A stretch of 64,000 nt of DNA from Marinobacter qingdaonensis. Lineage in GTDB: Bacteria; Pseudomonadota; Gammaproteobacteria; Pseudomonadales; Oleiphilaceae. The DNA lies in the NCBI RefSeq assembly GCF_034555935.1, contig NZ_JAYDCJ010000003.1:1612001-1676000 (forward strand), read 5' to 3'. The position numbers and the translations under genes were made by a program. Positions 54,432-63,635 of the stretch are shown here, piece by piece (the first letter of the stretch is position 1; each line of letters opens with the position of its first letter). The notes beneath the pieces were generated by a model. The model had not been told where the DNA came from. It was given only the letters and a program-made list of their open reading frames with translations, and did no database searches.

Positions 54432-55957
54432 TGGAAACGCTCGGATTTTTGATGGATGGGTTTGCGGTGGCCCTGACCCCGTACAACCTGATGTTTGCCC
54501 TGTTCGGCGCCTTCGTTGGCACCCTGATCGGCTGTCTGCCGGGCCTGGGGCCGGCCAACGGCGTGGCGATTCTGATCCCGCTGGCCTTTACCCTGGGCCT
54601 GCCGCCGGAAACCGCCATGATCCTGTTGACCTCGGTGTACGCCGGGGCCATGTACGGTGGCCGGATCTCGTCCATCCTGCTGAACATTCCCGGTGACGAG
54701 CCGGCGATGATGACCTGCCTCGACGGCTACCCCATGGCCCGCAAGGGTCGGGCGGCAGACGCCCTGGCGGTGTCGGCCATCGCCTCCTTTTCCGGCGGCC
54801 TGATCGGGACCATTGGTCTGATCATGCTGGCGCCGGTACTGGCGCGGTTCGCGCTGACCTTTGGGCCGGCCGAGTACTTCGCGCTGTTCCTGCTGGCCTT
54901 TGCCACCCTGGGTGGCATCACCGGCAAGAACCCGATGAAGACGGTGATCGCCGCGACCATCGGGATCATGATCTCCACCGTGGGCATCGACATCTCCACC
55001 GGCACCCAGCGCTACACCTTCGGGGTCCTGGAGCTGTACGAGGGCATCGATTTCATCCTGGCCATCGTGGGTCTGTTCGCCATCTCGGAACTGCTGTTCT
55101 TCGTGGAATCGCGAATGGGCCACGGTCGCGAGAAGGTCAGTGTCGGCAAGCTCACGCTTACCTTTAAGGAACTGGTGACCACCCTGCCAACCCAACTGCG
55201 TGGTGGTGTGCTCGGCTTCATTTCCGGTGTCCTGCCGGGGGCCGGCGCGTCCCTGGGTAGCTTCATCAGCTACACCCTGGAAAAGCAGGTGATTGGCCGC
55301 AAGGGCAAGTTCGGTGAAGGCGATATCCGCGGTGTCGTGGCGCCGGAAGCGGGCAACAACGGGGCGTCCTCGGGCGCGCTGGTGCCGATGCTGACCCTGG
55401 GTGTGCCGGGCAGTGGCACCACGGCGGTGCTGCTGGCCATGCTGATCTCCCTGAACATCACGCCGGGACCGCTAATGTTCACCCAGAACGCCGACATCGT
55501 CTGGGGCGTGATTGCCGCCCTGCTGATCGGCAACGTGCTGTTGCTGCTGTTGAACATCCCGCTGGTGGGCTTCTTCGTGAAGCTGCTGTCGGTGCCGCCG
55601 ATGTTCCTGCTGCCGATCGTGACCATGGTCGCGTTCGTGGGCATCTACTCCATCAGCCACAGCACCTTCGATCTGTACTTCATGATCGCGTTCGGCGTAG
55701 CCGGCTACTTCCTGCGCAAGCTGGAGATTCCGCTGGTGCCGATCATCCTCGGTCTGCTGCTGGGACCGGAGATGGAGAAGAACCTGGGGCACGCCCTGGT
55801 GTTGTCCGACGGCGACTGGAGCATCCTCTGGGCCAGCCCGCTGGCGGTGGGCCTGTGGGCCGTGGCCGGTCTGGGTCTGGTGCTGCCGTACCTGCTGGGT
55901 CCGCTGCTGCGCCGGCGCATGAACGCCGCCATGAAGGAAACGCCGGTCAGCGACTGA
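54431..55957 (+). CDS. tctA: Tripartite tricarboxylate transporter large permease
   Basis: This 508-residue permease has about 12 helices and drives secondary uptake with TctBC. LIGCLPGLGPANGVAILIPL and YGGRISSILLNIPGDEPAMMT are TctA signatures; a second VLPGAGASLGSFISY and VPMLTLGVPGSGTTAVLLAML pair follows. Its start overlaps tctB. A strong terminator follows the stop by about 45 bp. Confidence 0.94.
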   Translation: METLGFLMDGFAVALTPYNLMFALFGAFVGTLIGCLPGLGPANGVAILIPLAFTLGLPPETAMILLTSVYAGAMYGGRISSILLNIPGDEPAMMTCLDGYPMARKGRAADALAVSAIASFSGGLIGTIGLIMLAPVLARFALTFGPAEYFALFLLAFATLGGITGKNPMKTVIAATIGIMISTVGIDISTGTQRYTFGVLELYEGIDFILAIVGLFAISELLFFVESRMGHGREKVSVGKLTLTFKELVTTLPTQLRGGVLGFISGVLPGAGASLGSFISYTLEKQVIGRKGKFGEGDIRGVVAPEAGNNGASSGALVPMLTLGVPGSGTTAVLLAMLISLNITPGPLMFTQNADIVWGVIAALLIGNVLLLLLNIPLVGFFVKLLSVPPMFLLPIVTMVAFVGIYSISHSTFDLYFMIAFGVAGYFLRKLEIPLVPIILGLLLGPEMEKNLGHALVLSDGDWSILWASPLAVGLWAVAGLGLVLPYLLGPLLRRRMNAAMKETPVSD

Positions 55958-56002
55958 TCGGCAACACGGATTACTCCCACCTGACGATCTGTTGTCAGTC
56001 TT

Positions 56003-56032
56003 GCACCGGGCCCTGCCCGGTGCCTTTTTTTC
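56003..56032 (+). terminator. Rho-independent terminator after tctA
   Basis: GCACCGGG (56003-56010) pairs with CCCGGTGC (56016-56023) around a 5-nt loop and is followed by CTTTTTTT. Confidence 0.88.
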
Positions 56033-56092
56033 TGCCCCCACCGTTATAATCAACCATACTTTCCAGACTGTCCGGATCAAGGAGGCAAGCAA

Positions 56093-56764
56093 TTGAAAGT
56101 CATGGTGTTAGGCGCAACCGGTCTGACCGGAGGCCAGGTGGTTCGGAGTCTGCTGGACCGCCCCGACGTCGAGGAGGTGATCACGCCGGTGCGGCGCAAG
56201 ACCGGCCCCGATCATCCCAAACTCACGCAGTGCGAACTGGACTTTGACCGCCTGGACGACCACGCCGGGCTGTTCGCGGTCGACGCCATCGTCTGCTGCC
56301 TGGGCACCACCATCAAGCAGGCCGGCACCCGGGAGCAGTTTCGCAAGGTCGATTACGGTTACTGCCTGCACGCCGCCCGGCTGGGGCGTGAGGCCGGTGC
56401 CCGCGCCTTCGTGCTGATGTCCGCCATCGGTGCGTCCTCGTCCTCCACCATCTTCTACAACCGGGTCAAGGGCGAGCTGGAAGACGCGCTGCGGGCGCTG
56501 GAATATCCCTACCTCTCGGTCTATCACCCGAGTCTGCTGCTCGGGGACCGGGCTGAGCAACGCACGGCTGAAGCCGTGGGGATCAAGCTGATGCCTTGGG
56601 TCAATCGCGCCTTGATCGGACCGCTGGAAAAATACCGGGGGGTGCCCGCCGCGACGGTGGCCGCGGCCATGGTGAACGAGGTGTGCACCCTGGCCGCCGA
56701 AGTGCCGGCGGAGCGGGTCGATCAGACCCGCACCTACGCCGAAATCCGCCGGCTGGCGGGCTGA
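56093..56764 (+). CDS. NAD(P)-binding atypical SDR-family oxidoreductase
   Basis: This 223-residue protein begins with a Rossmann loop, VMVLGATGLTGGQVV, and has VLMSAIGASSSSTIFYNRVKGELE, the atypical SDR Ser/Tyr/Lys region with YNRVKGE. EYPYLSVYHPSLLLGDR is typical of YbjT/HTATIP2-like proteins. The start is TTG 56093, with AAGGAGG 7 bp upstream; ATG 56102 lies too far. A TATAAT at 56045-56050 may be its -10. Substrate unknown. Confidence 0.85.
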   Translation: MKVMVLGATGLTGGQVVRSLLDRPDVEEVITPVRRKTGPDHPKLTQCELDFDRLDDHAGLFAVDAIVCCLGTTIKQAGTREQFRKVDYGYCLHAARLGREAGARAFVLMSAIGASSSSTIFYNRVKGELEDALRALEYPYLSVYHPSLLLGDRAEQRTAEAVGIKLMPWVNRALIGPLEKYRGVPAATVAAAMVNEVCTLAAEVPAERVDQTRTYAEIRRLAG

Positions 56765-56834
56765 GCTGGCGCTGTTGGCCGGCCACGATCACGTCCGCAG
56801 CCCGGCAGAAAATTCGTTAAAAAACCCTATTGGT

Positions 56835-56859
56835 ACCGGTCGGCAATCGACCGGTTTTC
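56835..56859 (+). terminator. Terminator after the SDR-family gene
   Basis: ACCGGTCG (56835-56842) pairs with CGACCGGT (56848-56855) around a 5-nt loop and is followed by TTTC. Confidence 0.75.
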
Positions 56860-56958
56860 ATTGTTGCCTCCCCGGTTTTTTCTCCCTGTGACCACGCTAA
56901 AGATGCCCGCCTGAAAGTTTGTCGGGAGTGGTTGATTTTTGATCTGATCATAAAATAT

Positions 56959-56973
56959 GATACGTTCTGTATC
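56959..56973. promoter_or_regulatory. Inverted repeat upstream of the CoA-transferase gene
   Basis: GATAC (56959-56963) and GTATC (56969-56973) form a perfect inverted repeat with a 5-bp spacer in an A/T-rich stretch, about 40 bp before the first gene. It is a candidate operator for the IclR regulator of the block. Confidence 0.45.
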
Positions 56974-57014
56974 GTTTTAACAGTCTAACAAAAACCAAAC
57001 AGCGGAGAGCTTCC

Positions 57015-58283
57015 ATGGCTCAATCGAACGAAACAGAACAGAAACCCGGCCCTCTTTCCGGCGTTACCGTGCTGGATTTTTCTCGCGTGCTCGCTGGCCC
57101 CTACTGCACCATGATCCTGGCCGACTTGGGCGCCCGCGTAATTAAGGTGGAGAGGTTTGGTACTGGCGATGACACCCGTGCATTCGGTCCGTTCATCGAC
57201 GAAGAGTCCGCCTATTTCATGTGCTTCAATCGCGGCAAGGAAAGCATATCGTTGGATATCAAATCGCCACGGGACCGGGCACTGCTGGAACGCCTCCTGG
57301 ACAACAGCGACGTTGTCGTCGAGAACTTTCGACCCGGAGTCATGGAACGCCTGGGATACGGCCCGGAGCGACTGGCGAAGACCCACCCCCACATCGTCTA
57401 CACCTCAATTTCCGGCTTTGGTCACAGCGGCCCCTTCAGTGAGTTGCCGGGCTACGACATGGTGGTTCAGGCCATGGGTGGCGTGATGAGCCTGACTGGC
57501 TGGCCCGATGGAGAGCCGGCCCGGGTGGGCACCAGCTTTGGCGATCTGGGGGCGGCCCTGTTTGGCGTCGTGGGTATTCTCGCGGCATTGCACAGCCGAA
57601 ATCGGGATGCTCAAGGTTCCCGCGTCGACATTGGCATGCTCGATTGCCAGGCGGCACTGATGGAGACCGCGTTGGCGCGTTACGACATCGAGGGCAAGGT
57701 CCCGACGCGGACTGGCGACAACCACCCTTCGCTGGCCCCATTTGAAACCTTCATGGCCAAGGACGGAAAGTTCGTAATCTGCGCGGGTAATGACACGTTG
57801 TTCCTGCTGATGGCGGATGCGCTGGGCGCTCCACAGATGGCGCTGAAACCGGAATTTCTGACCAACGATCTGCGGGTGCAAAACCGAGCTCAACTGGTCA
57901 AGGATGTCGAGAAAATCACCACGTCCGAACCCATGCAGCACTGGATTGATGCGTTGAATGAGGCGGGCGTGCCCTGCGCTCCGATCAATACCATCGATCG
58001 ACTCTTCAGTAATCCCCAACTTCTTGCCCGGAACATGATCGTCAAGGTGAAAGGCGAGGGCGAGCGTGCGGTCAGGACCGCGGGGAATCCCATCAAGATG
58101 AGCACGATGTCTGAGATCGACCCTGAATCGCCAATCCCGGCACCGAGACTCAATCAGCATCGCGAGGCCATCCTGGCGGAATTAATGAGCAAATGCGGTT
58201 CCTATGCGCCGACATCGCGGGCGCAGAGTGACGCTGATGATATTGAGGACAACTTGTTCTGTAAAACCGCTGCCAAAGCGTAA
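57015..58283 (+). CDS. CaiB/BaiF family (class III) CoA-transferase
   Basis: This 422-residue enzyme transfers CoA between a CoA thioester and a free acid in the cytoplasm. [28 protein letters not shown] is the family start ([10 protein letters not shown]). [27 protein letters not shown] and YTSISGFG with [17 protein letters not shown] follow; [13 protein letters not shown] contains the catalytic Asp region. ATG 57015 follows AGCGGAGAG. It is followed by an enoyl-CoA hydratase gene 31 bp away. Substrate unknown. Codons end more often in A or T than upstream. Confidence 0.93.
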   Translation: MAQSNETEQKPGPLSGVTVLDFSRVLAGPYCTMILADLGARVIKVERFGTGDDTRAFGPFIDEESAYFMCFNRGKESISLDIKSPRDRALLERLLDNSDVVVENFRPGVMERLGYGPERLAKTHPHIVYTSISGFGHSGPFSELPGYDMVVQAMGGVMSLTGWPDGEPARVGTSFGDLGAALFGVVGILAALHSRNRDAQGSRVDIGMLDCQAALMETALARYDIEGKVPTRTGDNHPSLAPFETFMAKDGKFVICAGNDTLFLLMADALGAPQMALKPEFLTNDLRVQNRAQLVKDVEKITTSEPMQHWIDALNEAGVPCAPINTIDRLFSNPQLLARNMIVKVKGEGERAVRTAGNPIKMSTMSEIDPESPIPAPRLNQHREAILAELMSKCGSYAPTSRAQSDADDIEDNLFCKTAAKA

Positions 58284-58314
58284 CTCCCCACATCCAAGAC
58301 AAAGAGGAAAACCT

Positions 58315-59193
58315 ATGAAAACAAAAACCAACACCGCATCGAAGGCTGCACAGGCGGACGATCCGTCCGTGCAGGACCCAGCGCAGCAGGCGTCTAATGA
58401 AGAGGGAAAGCCAGTGGCGGATGCGCCTGAAACCATCTTTGTTGAGCGTCGTGACCGTGTCGGTCTCATCACCCTCCATCGCCCCAAGAGTCTGAATGCC
58501 CTGAACCGGCAACTGGCTCGCGAGGTGCTTGAGGCGCTCAAAGCATTTGATGCAGACGACAACGTCGGTGCGATTGTCATCACGGGCAGTGCCCGGGCCT
58601 TCGCCGCGGGTGCCGACATTGAGGAAATGGCGAATCTGACGTTCGCAGAGTTCTACTGCGATGATATCTTCGCGCCCTGGGATGAGCTGCGGTCGGTCAG
58701 CAAGCCCATCATTGCGGCCGTCGGCGGCTATGCCCTGGGTGGTGGCTGTGAGCTGGCGCTGATGTGCGATTTCATCATTGCCGCTGAAGACGCTCAGTTT
58801 GGACAGCCGGAAATCAAGCTGGGGATTCTGCCGGGTATTGGTGGTTCCCAGCGGCTTGCCAAGGCTGTTGGGAAAGCGGTGGCCATGGACTTGATTTTGA
58901 CCGGGCGAACCATTGATGTGCACGAGGCAAAAGCTGTAGGGATGGTCGCACGGGTTGTGCCCTCGAACGAGTTGTTGCAGACCGCGCTCGAAGCGGCGCA
59001 TACCATAGCCGGGTACAATTGCCCCGCTGTCCGCATGGCGAAGGAGGCCGTTAACGTTGCTTTCGAGGCCAGCCTGACGGAAGGTATGCGCCATGAACGT
59101 CGTCTGTTCCAGGCTGCCTTTGCCACGGAGGGCCAGAAGGAGGGGATGCACGCCTTTATTGCCAAGCGCGCGCCGGTGTTCAGACATCGCTAG
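58315..59193 (+). CDS. Enoyl-CoA hydratase
   Basis: This 292-residue hydratase adds water to enoyl-CoA. After a hydrophilic N-terminal extension of about 45 residues comes [27 protein letters not shown] and [16 protein letters not shown] form the oxyanion hole, the latter with the first catalytic Glu. [20 protein letters not shown] holds the second Glu. AGAGGAAA precedes ATG 58315. The N-terminal extension is unusual and may be a linker or start artefact. It pairs with the CoA-transferase gene. Confidence 0.93.
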   Translation: MKTKTNTASKAAQADDPSVQDPAQQASNEEGKPVADAPETIFVERRDRVGLITLHRPKSLNALNRQLAREVLEALKAFDADDNVGAIVITGSARAFAAGADIEEMANLTFAEFYCDDIFAPWDELRSVSKPIIAAVGGYALGGGCELALMCDFIIAAEDAQFGQPEIKLGILPGIGGSQRLAKAVGKAVAMDLILTGRTIDVHEAKAVGMVARVVPSNELLQTALEAAHTIAGYNCPAVRMAKEAVNVAFEASLTEGMRHERRLFQAAFATEGQKEGMHAFIAKRAPVFRHR

Positions 59194-59231
59194 TGGGCAG
59201 GGCACCTGATGCCCTCCAATTCCGCGACACT

Positions 59232-59261
59232 CCGCCGCCTCCGGGCGGCGGTTCTCTTTCT
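59232..59261 (+). terminator. Terminator after enoyl-CoA hydratase
   Basis: CCGCCGCC (59232-59239) pairs with GGCGGCGG (59244-59251) around TCCG and is followed by TTCTCTTTCT. Confidence 0.75.
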
Positions 59262-59413
59262 ATAGCCCGCTCCGGGCGACCCCATCGTTTGCTCGGTTGT
59301 CTCGATCGCGCACCCGCCAGGCCTACATCAATGCCTGGCTTTGACTCCCAGCGTTTTTTTGAGAAGCCATGCCTGCTTATAATGAGTGCTCACATCCATA
59401 GGCAGGTAACAGC

Positions 59414-60190
59414 ATGGCAGTGCAGCGCAGGGAAAAGGGCTCGGCGATAAACCGGGCGATGAGGATTATAGAATCGGTTTCTCGCGCCGAGCGCCCCCTG
59501 AGTCCAGCGGACCTCGCCTTGCAGTTGGATATTCCGAAGCCCAGCGTCCATCGTATCCTGCAACAGCTGGAGAGTGAGGGTTACCTTCAAACCAACATGC
59601 GCGGGTTGCTGGTGCCTGCGGACAGGCTCCACAACATGGCACTCGGTGTGCTCTACGCCAGCCGCTTCAAGGCCCTGCGACAGGCGATTCTGAAAAGACT
59701 GACGGCCGAGGTGGGGGAGACCTGCGGGATAGCAATCCCGGATGGCACCGAGATGATTTACTACGACCGTGTGCAGACCAACTGGCCGCTCCAGGTTCAC
59801 TTGCCCATTGGCAGCCGTACGCCGGTCTGGTGCACGGCCAGTGGCAAGTTGTACTTGAGTTCGTTGGCTAACGAGCGGAGGCAGCGTCTGATCCATAACT
59901 TGCCTCTGGAGAAGCGCGCCCGAAACACGGTGACTGCGCCGGAGGAGCTGGAGTCGGCATTGCTGGCCATTGCTGAGACCGAGCGGGGCTTGGATAACGA
60001 AGAGTTTATCGATGGCATGGTGGCGTTCGCGGTGCCGATCAAGGACAAAGACGGGCGGCTGTTTGCCTGTCTGTTTGCCCATGCTCCGATCCTTAGGAAG
60101 AGCTTGGAGGAACTGCTGCAGTACGAGCCCCTGCTCAGGCAAGCGGCGTTGGAACTGGGCGAGCTGATCGCCGACGACCAGTCGAATTAA
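59414..60190 (+). CDS. IclR family transcriptional regulator
   Basis: This 258-residue regulator has an N-terminal winged helix (about 1-75; SPADLALQLDIPKPSVHRILQQLE) and a C-terminal effector domain (about 80-250) with GSRTPVWCTASGKLYLSSL. The effector is unknown. It sits between the CoA-transferase/hydratase genes and the leftward GMC/dehydrogenase genes and may govern both. A TATAAT-like -10 lies at 59378-59383 with a poorly spaced -35. Confidence 0.92.
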   Translation: MAVQRREKGSAINRAMRIIESVSRAERPLSPADLALQLDIPKPSVHRILQQLESEGYLQTNMRGLLVPADRLHNMALGVLYASRFKALRQAILKRLTAEVGETCGIAIPDGTEMIYYDRVQTNWPLQVHLPIGSRTPVWCTASGKLYLSSLANERRQRLIHNLPLEKRARNTVTAPEELESALLAIAETERGLDNEEFIDGMVAFAVPIKDKDGRLFACLFAHAPILRKSLEELLQYEPLLRQAALELGELIADDQSN

Positions 60191-60214
60191 CCCAGACGAC
60201 GCCTGAAGGAAATG

Positions 60215-60245
60215 CCCTCCAAGCCTGTGGCTCGGAGGGTTTTTT
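60215..60245 (+). terminator. Terminator after the IclR gene
   Basis: CCCTCC (60215-60220) pairs with GGAGGG (60234-60239), with an inner AGCC/GGCT pair, followed by TTTTTT. It overlaps the stop codon of the convergent GMC gene. Confidence 0.85.
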
Positions 60246-61912
60246 CAGTTGCTTTCCAGAATCCAGCTTGCGGCTTTCTCGGCAATCATCAGGGTCGGGG
60301 AATTGGTATTGCCGCTCGTGATGGTCGGCATCACGCCCGCATCCACGACGCGCAGTCCGGCAACGCCTCGAACCCTGAGTTTCGGGTCCACCACCGCCAT
60401 GTGGTCATCCTCCCGGCCCATCCGGGTGGTACCGACTGGGTGGAAAATGGTCGTGCCGATGTCGCCGGCCAATTTTGCCAGCTCGTCGTCGGTTTGGTAT
60501 TGAACGCCTGGCTTGAATTCTTCCGGCTCGTATTTGGCCAATGCCTGTTGTTCCGCGATGCGACGAGTAACCCTGAGAGAGTCCGCCGCCACTTTCCGGT
60601 CTTCTTCTGTGCTCAGATAGTTCGGGGCAATTGCCGGCGCGACTTTGGAATCACGGCTGCGGATTCGCACGGTGCCACGGCTCGTTGGGTTGAGATTGCA
60701 AACGCTGGCAGTAATCGCCGGGAAATTGTGCAGAGGCTGCCCAAATGCATCGAGGCTCAAGGGTTGGACGTGGTACTCGATATTTGCATGTTTGTATTCT
60801 TCCGAACTGCGGGTGAACAAGCACAGTTGGGAGGGCGCCATGCTCATGGGACCGGACCGTTTGAGGAGGTATTCCAGGCCAATGCATGCCTTGCCGGTCA
60901 CCGAATTTGCCATGGTGTTCAGCGTCTTGGCACCCTTTACTTTGTACACCGAACGGATCTGCAGATGATCCTGCAGGTTTTCGCCCACCCCGGGTAGATC
61001 CGCCACTACCGGAATATCGTGCTCCTGGAGCAAATCGGCTGGTCCGATACCCGACAATTGCAGCAATTGGGGCGAGCCGATGGCGCCGGCGGACAGTATG
61101 ACTTCCCGGCGGGCCTGTGCCGTGAGCTCGCCCTCGCCGGGGCGCTCCACCCGGACTCCGGTACAGCGGGGTTTTTCGCCCGCTGACATCTCCAGGGACA
61201 TCACATGAGTGGAGTGCCAGAGTGTCAGATTAGGTCGCTTCTCGGCGGCCCGCAGAAACGCTTTGGATGTGTTCCAGCGCCAGCCGGCACGTTGGTTGAC
61301 CTCGAAGTAGTCCACCCCTTCGTTGTCACCGCGGTTGAAGTCCCGGGTCCGTGGGATGCCAGCCTGCACGCAGGCGTCGGCGAAATCCTCCAGTACCTTC
61401 CATTTCAGGCGCTGATGCTCGACTCGCCACTCACCACCGTGACCGTGATATTTCCGGTGTTCCGGGTCAGCGTCGCCGCCATCATCCAGTCGGTAGTGAT
61501 CCTCGTGGCGCATGAAGTCCGGGAGGCAGTTGTGCCATGACCAGGCGTCCTCTCCGGTGACCTCGGCCCAGTGATCATAATCCCGGGCCTGGCCACGGAT
61601 GTACAACATGCCATTGATGCTGGAGCAGCCGCCCAGGGTCTTGCCCCGAGGGTAGATCAGGGACCGACCGTTCAGTCCCGGATCCGGCTCGGTGCGAAAC
61701 CGCCAGTCAGTTCGAGGGTTATCGATGCAGTACAGGTAACCAACGGGAATATGAATCCAGTGATAGTTGTCCCGGCCGCCGGCTTCAATGAGCAGGACCC
61801 GGTTGTTCGGATCCGCGCTCAGACGGTTCGCCAGCAGACAGCCGGCAGAGCCGGCTCCCACAACGATGTAGTCAAATTCCAGCCGGCCCTGAGCGTTGTT
61901 GTTTTCGGACAT
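60245..61912 (-). CDS. GMC family FAD-dependent oxidoreductase (choline dehydrogenase-like)
   Basis: This 555-residue flavoprotein oxidises an alcohol to an aldehyde. YIVVGAGSAGCLLANRL (15-31) is the FAD-binding loop, RGKTLGGCSSINGMLYIRG is the GMC signature, and SAGAIGSPQLLQLSGIG is the second. FHPVGTTRMG and VVDAGVMPTITSGNTNSPTLM are the C-terminal catalytic and FAD segments. ATG 61912 with MSENNNAQG. It lies 26 bp after the mmsA-like gene on the same strand. It may act on an aliphatic alcohol whose aldehyde is then oxidised by the neighbour. Confidence 0.92.
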   Translation of the reverse strand: MSENNNAQGRLEFDYIVVGAGSAGCLLANRLSADPNNRVLLIEAGGRDNYHWIHIPVGYLYCIDNPRTDWRFRTEPDPGLNGRSLIYPRGKTLGGCSSINGMLYIRGQARDYDHWAEVTGEDAWSWHNCLPDFMRHEDHYRLDDGGDADPEHRKYHGHGGEWRVEHQRLKWKVLEDFADACVQAGIPRTRDFNRGDNEGVDYFEVNQRAGWRWNTSKAFLRAAEKRPNLTLWHSTHVMSLEMSAGEKPRCTGVRVERPGEGELTAQARREVILSAGAIGSPQLLQLSGIGPADLLQEHDIPVVADLPGVGENLQDHLQIRSVYKVKGAKTLNTMANSVTGKACIGLEYLLKRSGPMSMAPSQLCLFTRSSEEYKHANIEYHVQPLSLDAFGQPLHNFPAITASVCNLNPTSRGTVRIRSRDSKVAPAIAPNYLSTEEDRKVAADSLRVTRRIAEQQALAKYEPEEFKPGVQYQTDDELAKLAGDIGTTIFHPVGTTRMGREDDHMAVVDPKLRVRGVAGLRVVDAGVMPTITSGNTNSPTLMIAEKAASWILESN

Positions 61913-61938
61913 AGCCTGTCTCCCGGAGCGTGTACGAG

Positions 61939-63450
61939 TTACTTGGCGGTCGGCATCACAAATTCAGCACCGGCATCGATTGAGTCTGACCAGCGCTGCA
62001 TGATGGATTTCTGCCGGGTGTAGAATTTTACGCCCTCTTCGCCATAGGCGTGGGTGTCGCCGAACATGGAGCGCTTCCAGCCACCAAAGCCGTGCCAGGC
62101 CATGGGCACCGGAATGGGCACGTTGATGCCAACCATGCCCACCTGAATACGGCGGCCGAATTCACGAGCCACGGTGCCGCTCTCGGTAAAGCAGCTAACG
62201 CCATTGCCGAATTCGTGCTCGTTGATCAGGCGGATAGCGGTGGCGACGTCGGGTACCCGCACACAGGCCAGTACCGGGCCAAAAATTTCCTCTTTATAGA
62301 TGGTCATTTCCGGTGTTACGTGGTCGAACAGGCTGCCGCCCATCCAGAACCCTTCCTGGCAGCCATCGCCGGTAGTGCCAGTGTCAAATTCCCGGCCGTC
62401 GACCACCAGTTCGGCGCCTTCGGCCACACCCTTGTTAATGTAGCCGGTAATGCGCTGGTGCGCCGCGGCGCTGACAATCGGGCCCATCTCGGCGTCCAGG
62501 TTCATGCCGTCTTTTACTTTCAGGCTGCGGGCACGCTCTGCCAGCCGGGGGACGATTTTGTCGGCAACATCACCAACCAGGACTGCAACACTGATGGCCA
62601 TGCAGCGCTCACCCGCGCTCCCGTAACCGGCACCGATGAGGGCGTCCACGGCTTTGTCCAGATCCGCGTCGGGCATGACCACCATGTGGTTTTTGGCACC
62701 ACCCAGCGCCTGGATACGCTTGCCGTGACGGGCGCCGTTTTCGTAGATCAGGTTGGCGATCGGGGTAGAGCCGACGAAGCTCAGGGCCATGACGTCTGGG
62801 TGCTCAATCAGTGCTTCCACAGCCCCCTTGTCGCCTTGCACCACGTTAAACACGCCGTCAGGCAGGCCGGCTTGCTTGAGCAGGTCGGCAATCATCAAAG
62901 AGGCGCTGGGATCGATGGGGCTGGGCTTGAGCACGAAGGTGTTGCCTGCGGCAATGGCCACCGGGAACATCCACATCGGCACCATCACCGGGAAGTTGAA
63001 CGGGGTGATGCCGGCCACTACGCCGAGGGGCTGGCGCATGGTCCAGTTGTCGATGCCGGTGCTCACCTGGTCGGTGTAATCGCCTTTCAAAAGCTGAGGA
63101 ATGCCGCAGGCAAACTCGACAATGTCGATACCCCGGGCCACTTCACCCTGGGCGTCGGTGAAAACCTTGCCGTGTTCCTTGGTGATGGCCTCGGCAAGTG
63201 CGTCCTTGTGTTGGTTCAGTAGTTCCAAGAATTTGAACATGACGCGGGCCCGTCTAATGGGCGGGGTATCGGCCCAGCTCGGAAACGCGGCGGAAGCGGC
63301 GGCAACGGCGTGGTCAACATCGTTACGGTTGGCCAGTGTTACCTGGCCAGAGACCTTGCCGGTCGCCGGATTGAAGACCTCTTGGTGTTGGCCGGAGCTG
63401 CCCTCTGAAATTTGCCCGTTGATATAATGCTGGATCGTTGGATTGCTCAT
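61939..63450 (-). CDS. mmsA: CoA-acylating methylmalonate-semialdehyde dehydrogenase
   Basis: This 503-residue ALDH-fold enzyme converts methylmalonate or malonate semialdehyde to propionyl- or acetyl-Co[12 protein letters not shown] gives nucleophile Cys283. [10 protein letters not shown] places Asn254 where ordinary ALDHs have Glu, a hallmark of the CoA-acylating MMSDH branch. ATG 63450. It acts in valine catabolism in many bacteria; here it stands with CoA transferase, hydratase and GMC genes. The divergent LysR gene lies 185 bp away. Confidence 0.93.
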   Translation of the reverse strand: MSNPTIQHYINGQISEGSSGQHQEVFNPATGKVSGQVTLANRNDVDHAVAAASAAFPSWADTPPIRRARVMFKFLELLNQHKDALAEAITKEHGKVFTDAQGEVARGIDIVEFACGIPQLLKGDYTDQVSTGIDNWTMRQPLGVVAGITPFNFPVMVPMWMFPVAIAAGNTFVLKPSPIDPSASLMIADLLKQAGLPDGVFNVVQGDKGAVEALIEHPDVMALSFVGSTPIANLIYENGARHGKRIQALGGAKNHMVVMPDADLDKAVDALIGAGYGSAGERCMAISVAVLVGDVADKIVPRLAERARSLKVKDGMNLDAEMGPIVSAAAHQRITGYINKGVAEGAELVVDGREFDTGTTGDGCQEGFWMGGSLFDHVTPEMTIYKEEIFGPVLACVRVPDVATAIRLINEHEFGNGVSCFTESGTVAREFGRRIQVGMVGINVPIPVPMAWHGFGGWKRSMFGDTHAYGEEGVKFYTRQKSIMQRWSDSIDAGAEFVMPTAK

Positions 63451-63596
63451 GATTGCCTCGTTCCCGTTTTCGGATCAGTTTGTTGTATGGCCGTATAAGG
63501 CCCTTTATCCAGGGGGTTTCCTGTGCATGACGAAGAATTGAACAAATAATTTACGGCGCGATTGGTACGGAGGCAATTGAAAGTTTCTAAACCATG

Positions 63597-63615
63597 ATAT
63601 AAGAGTTTATTATAT
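63597..63615. promoter_or_regulatory. A/T-rich dyad between mmsA-like and LysR genes
   Basis: ATAA-GAGT-TTAT is a perfect inner dyad, extended by ATAT on both sides with a one-base insertion (63597-63615). It lies just before the LysR start and is a candidate LysR box. Confidence 0.45.
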
Positions 63616-63635
63616 TGGGTTCGAGAGGAATGGTT

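Noticed and set aside
59341..59383. TTGACT and TATAAT as a sigma-70 promoter for the IclR gene
   Set aside because: The spacing is 31 bp, far from the 16-18 bp required; only the -10 may be real.
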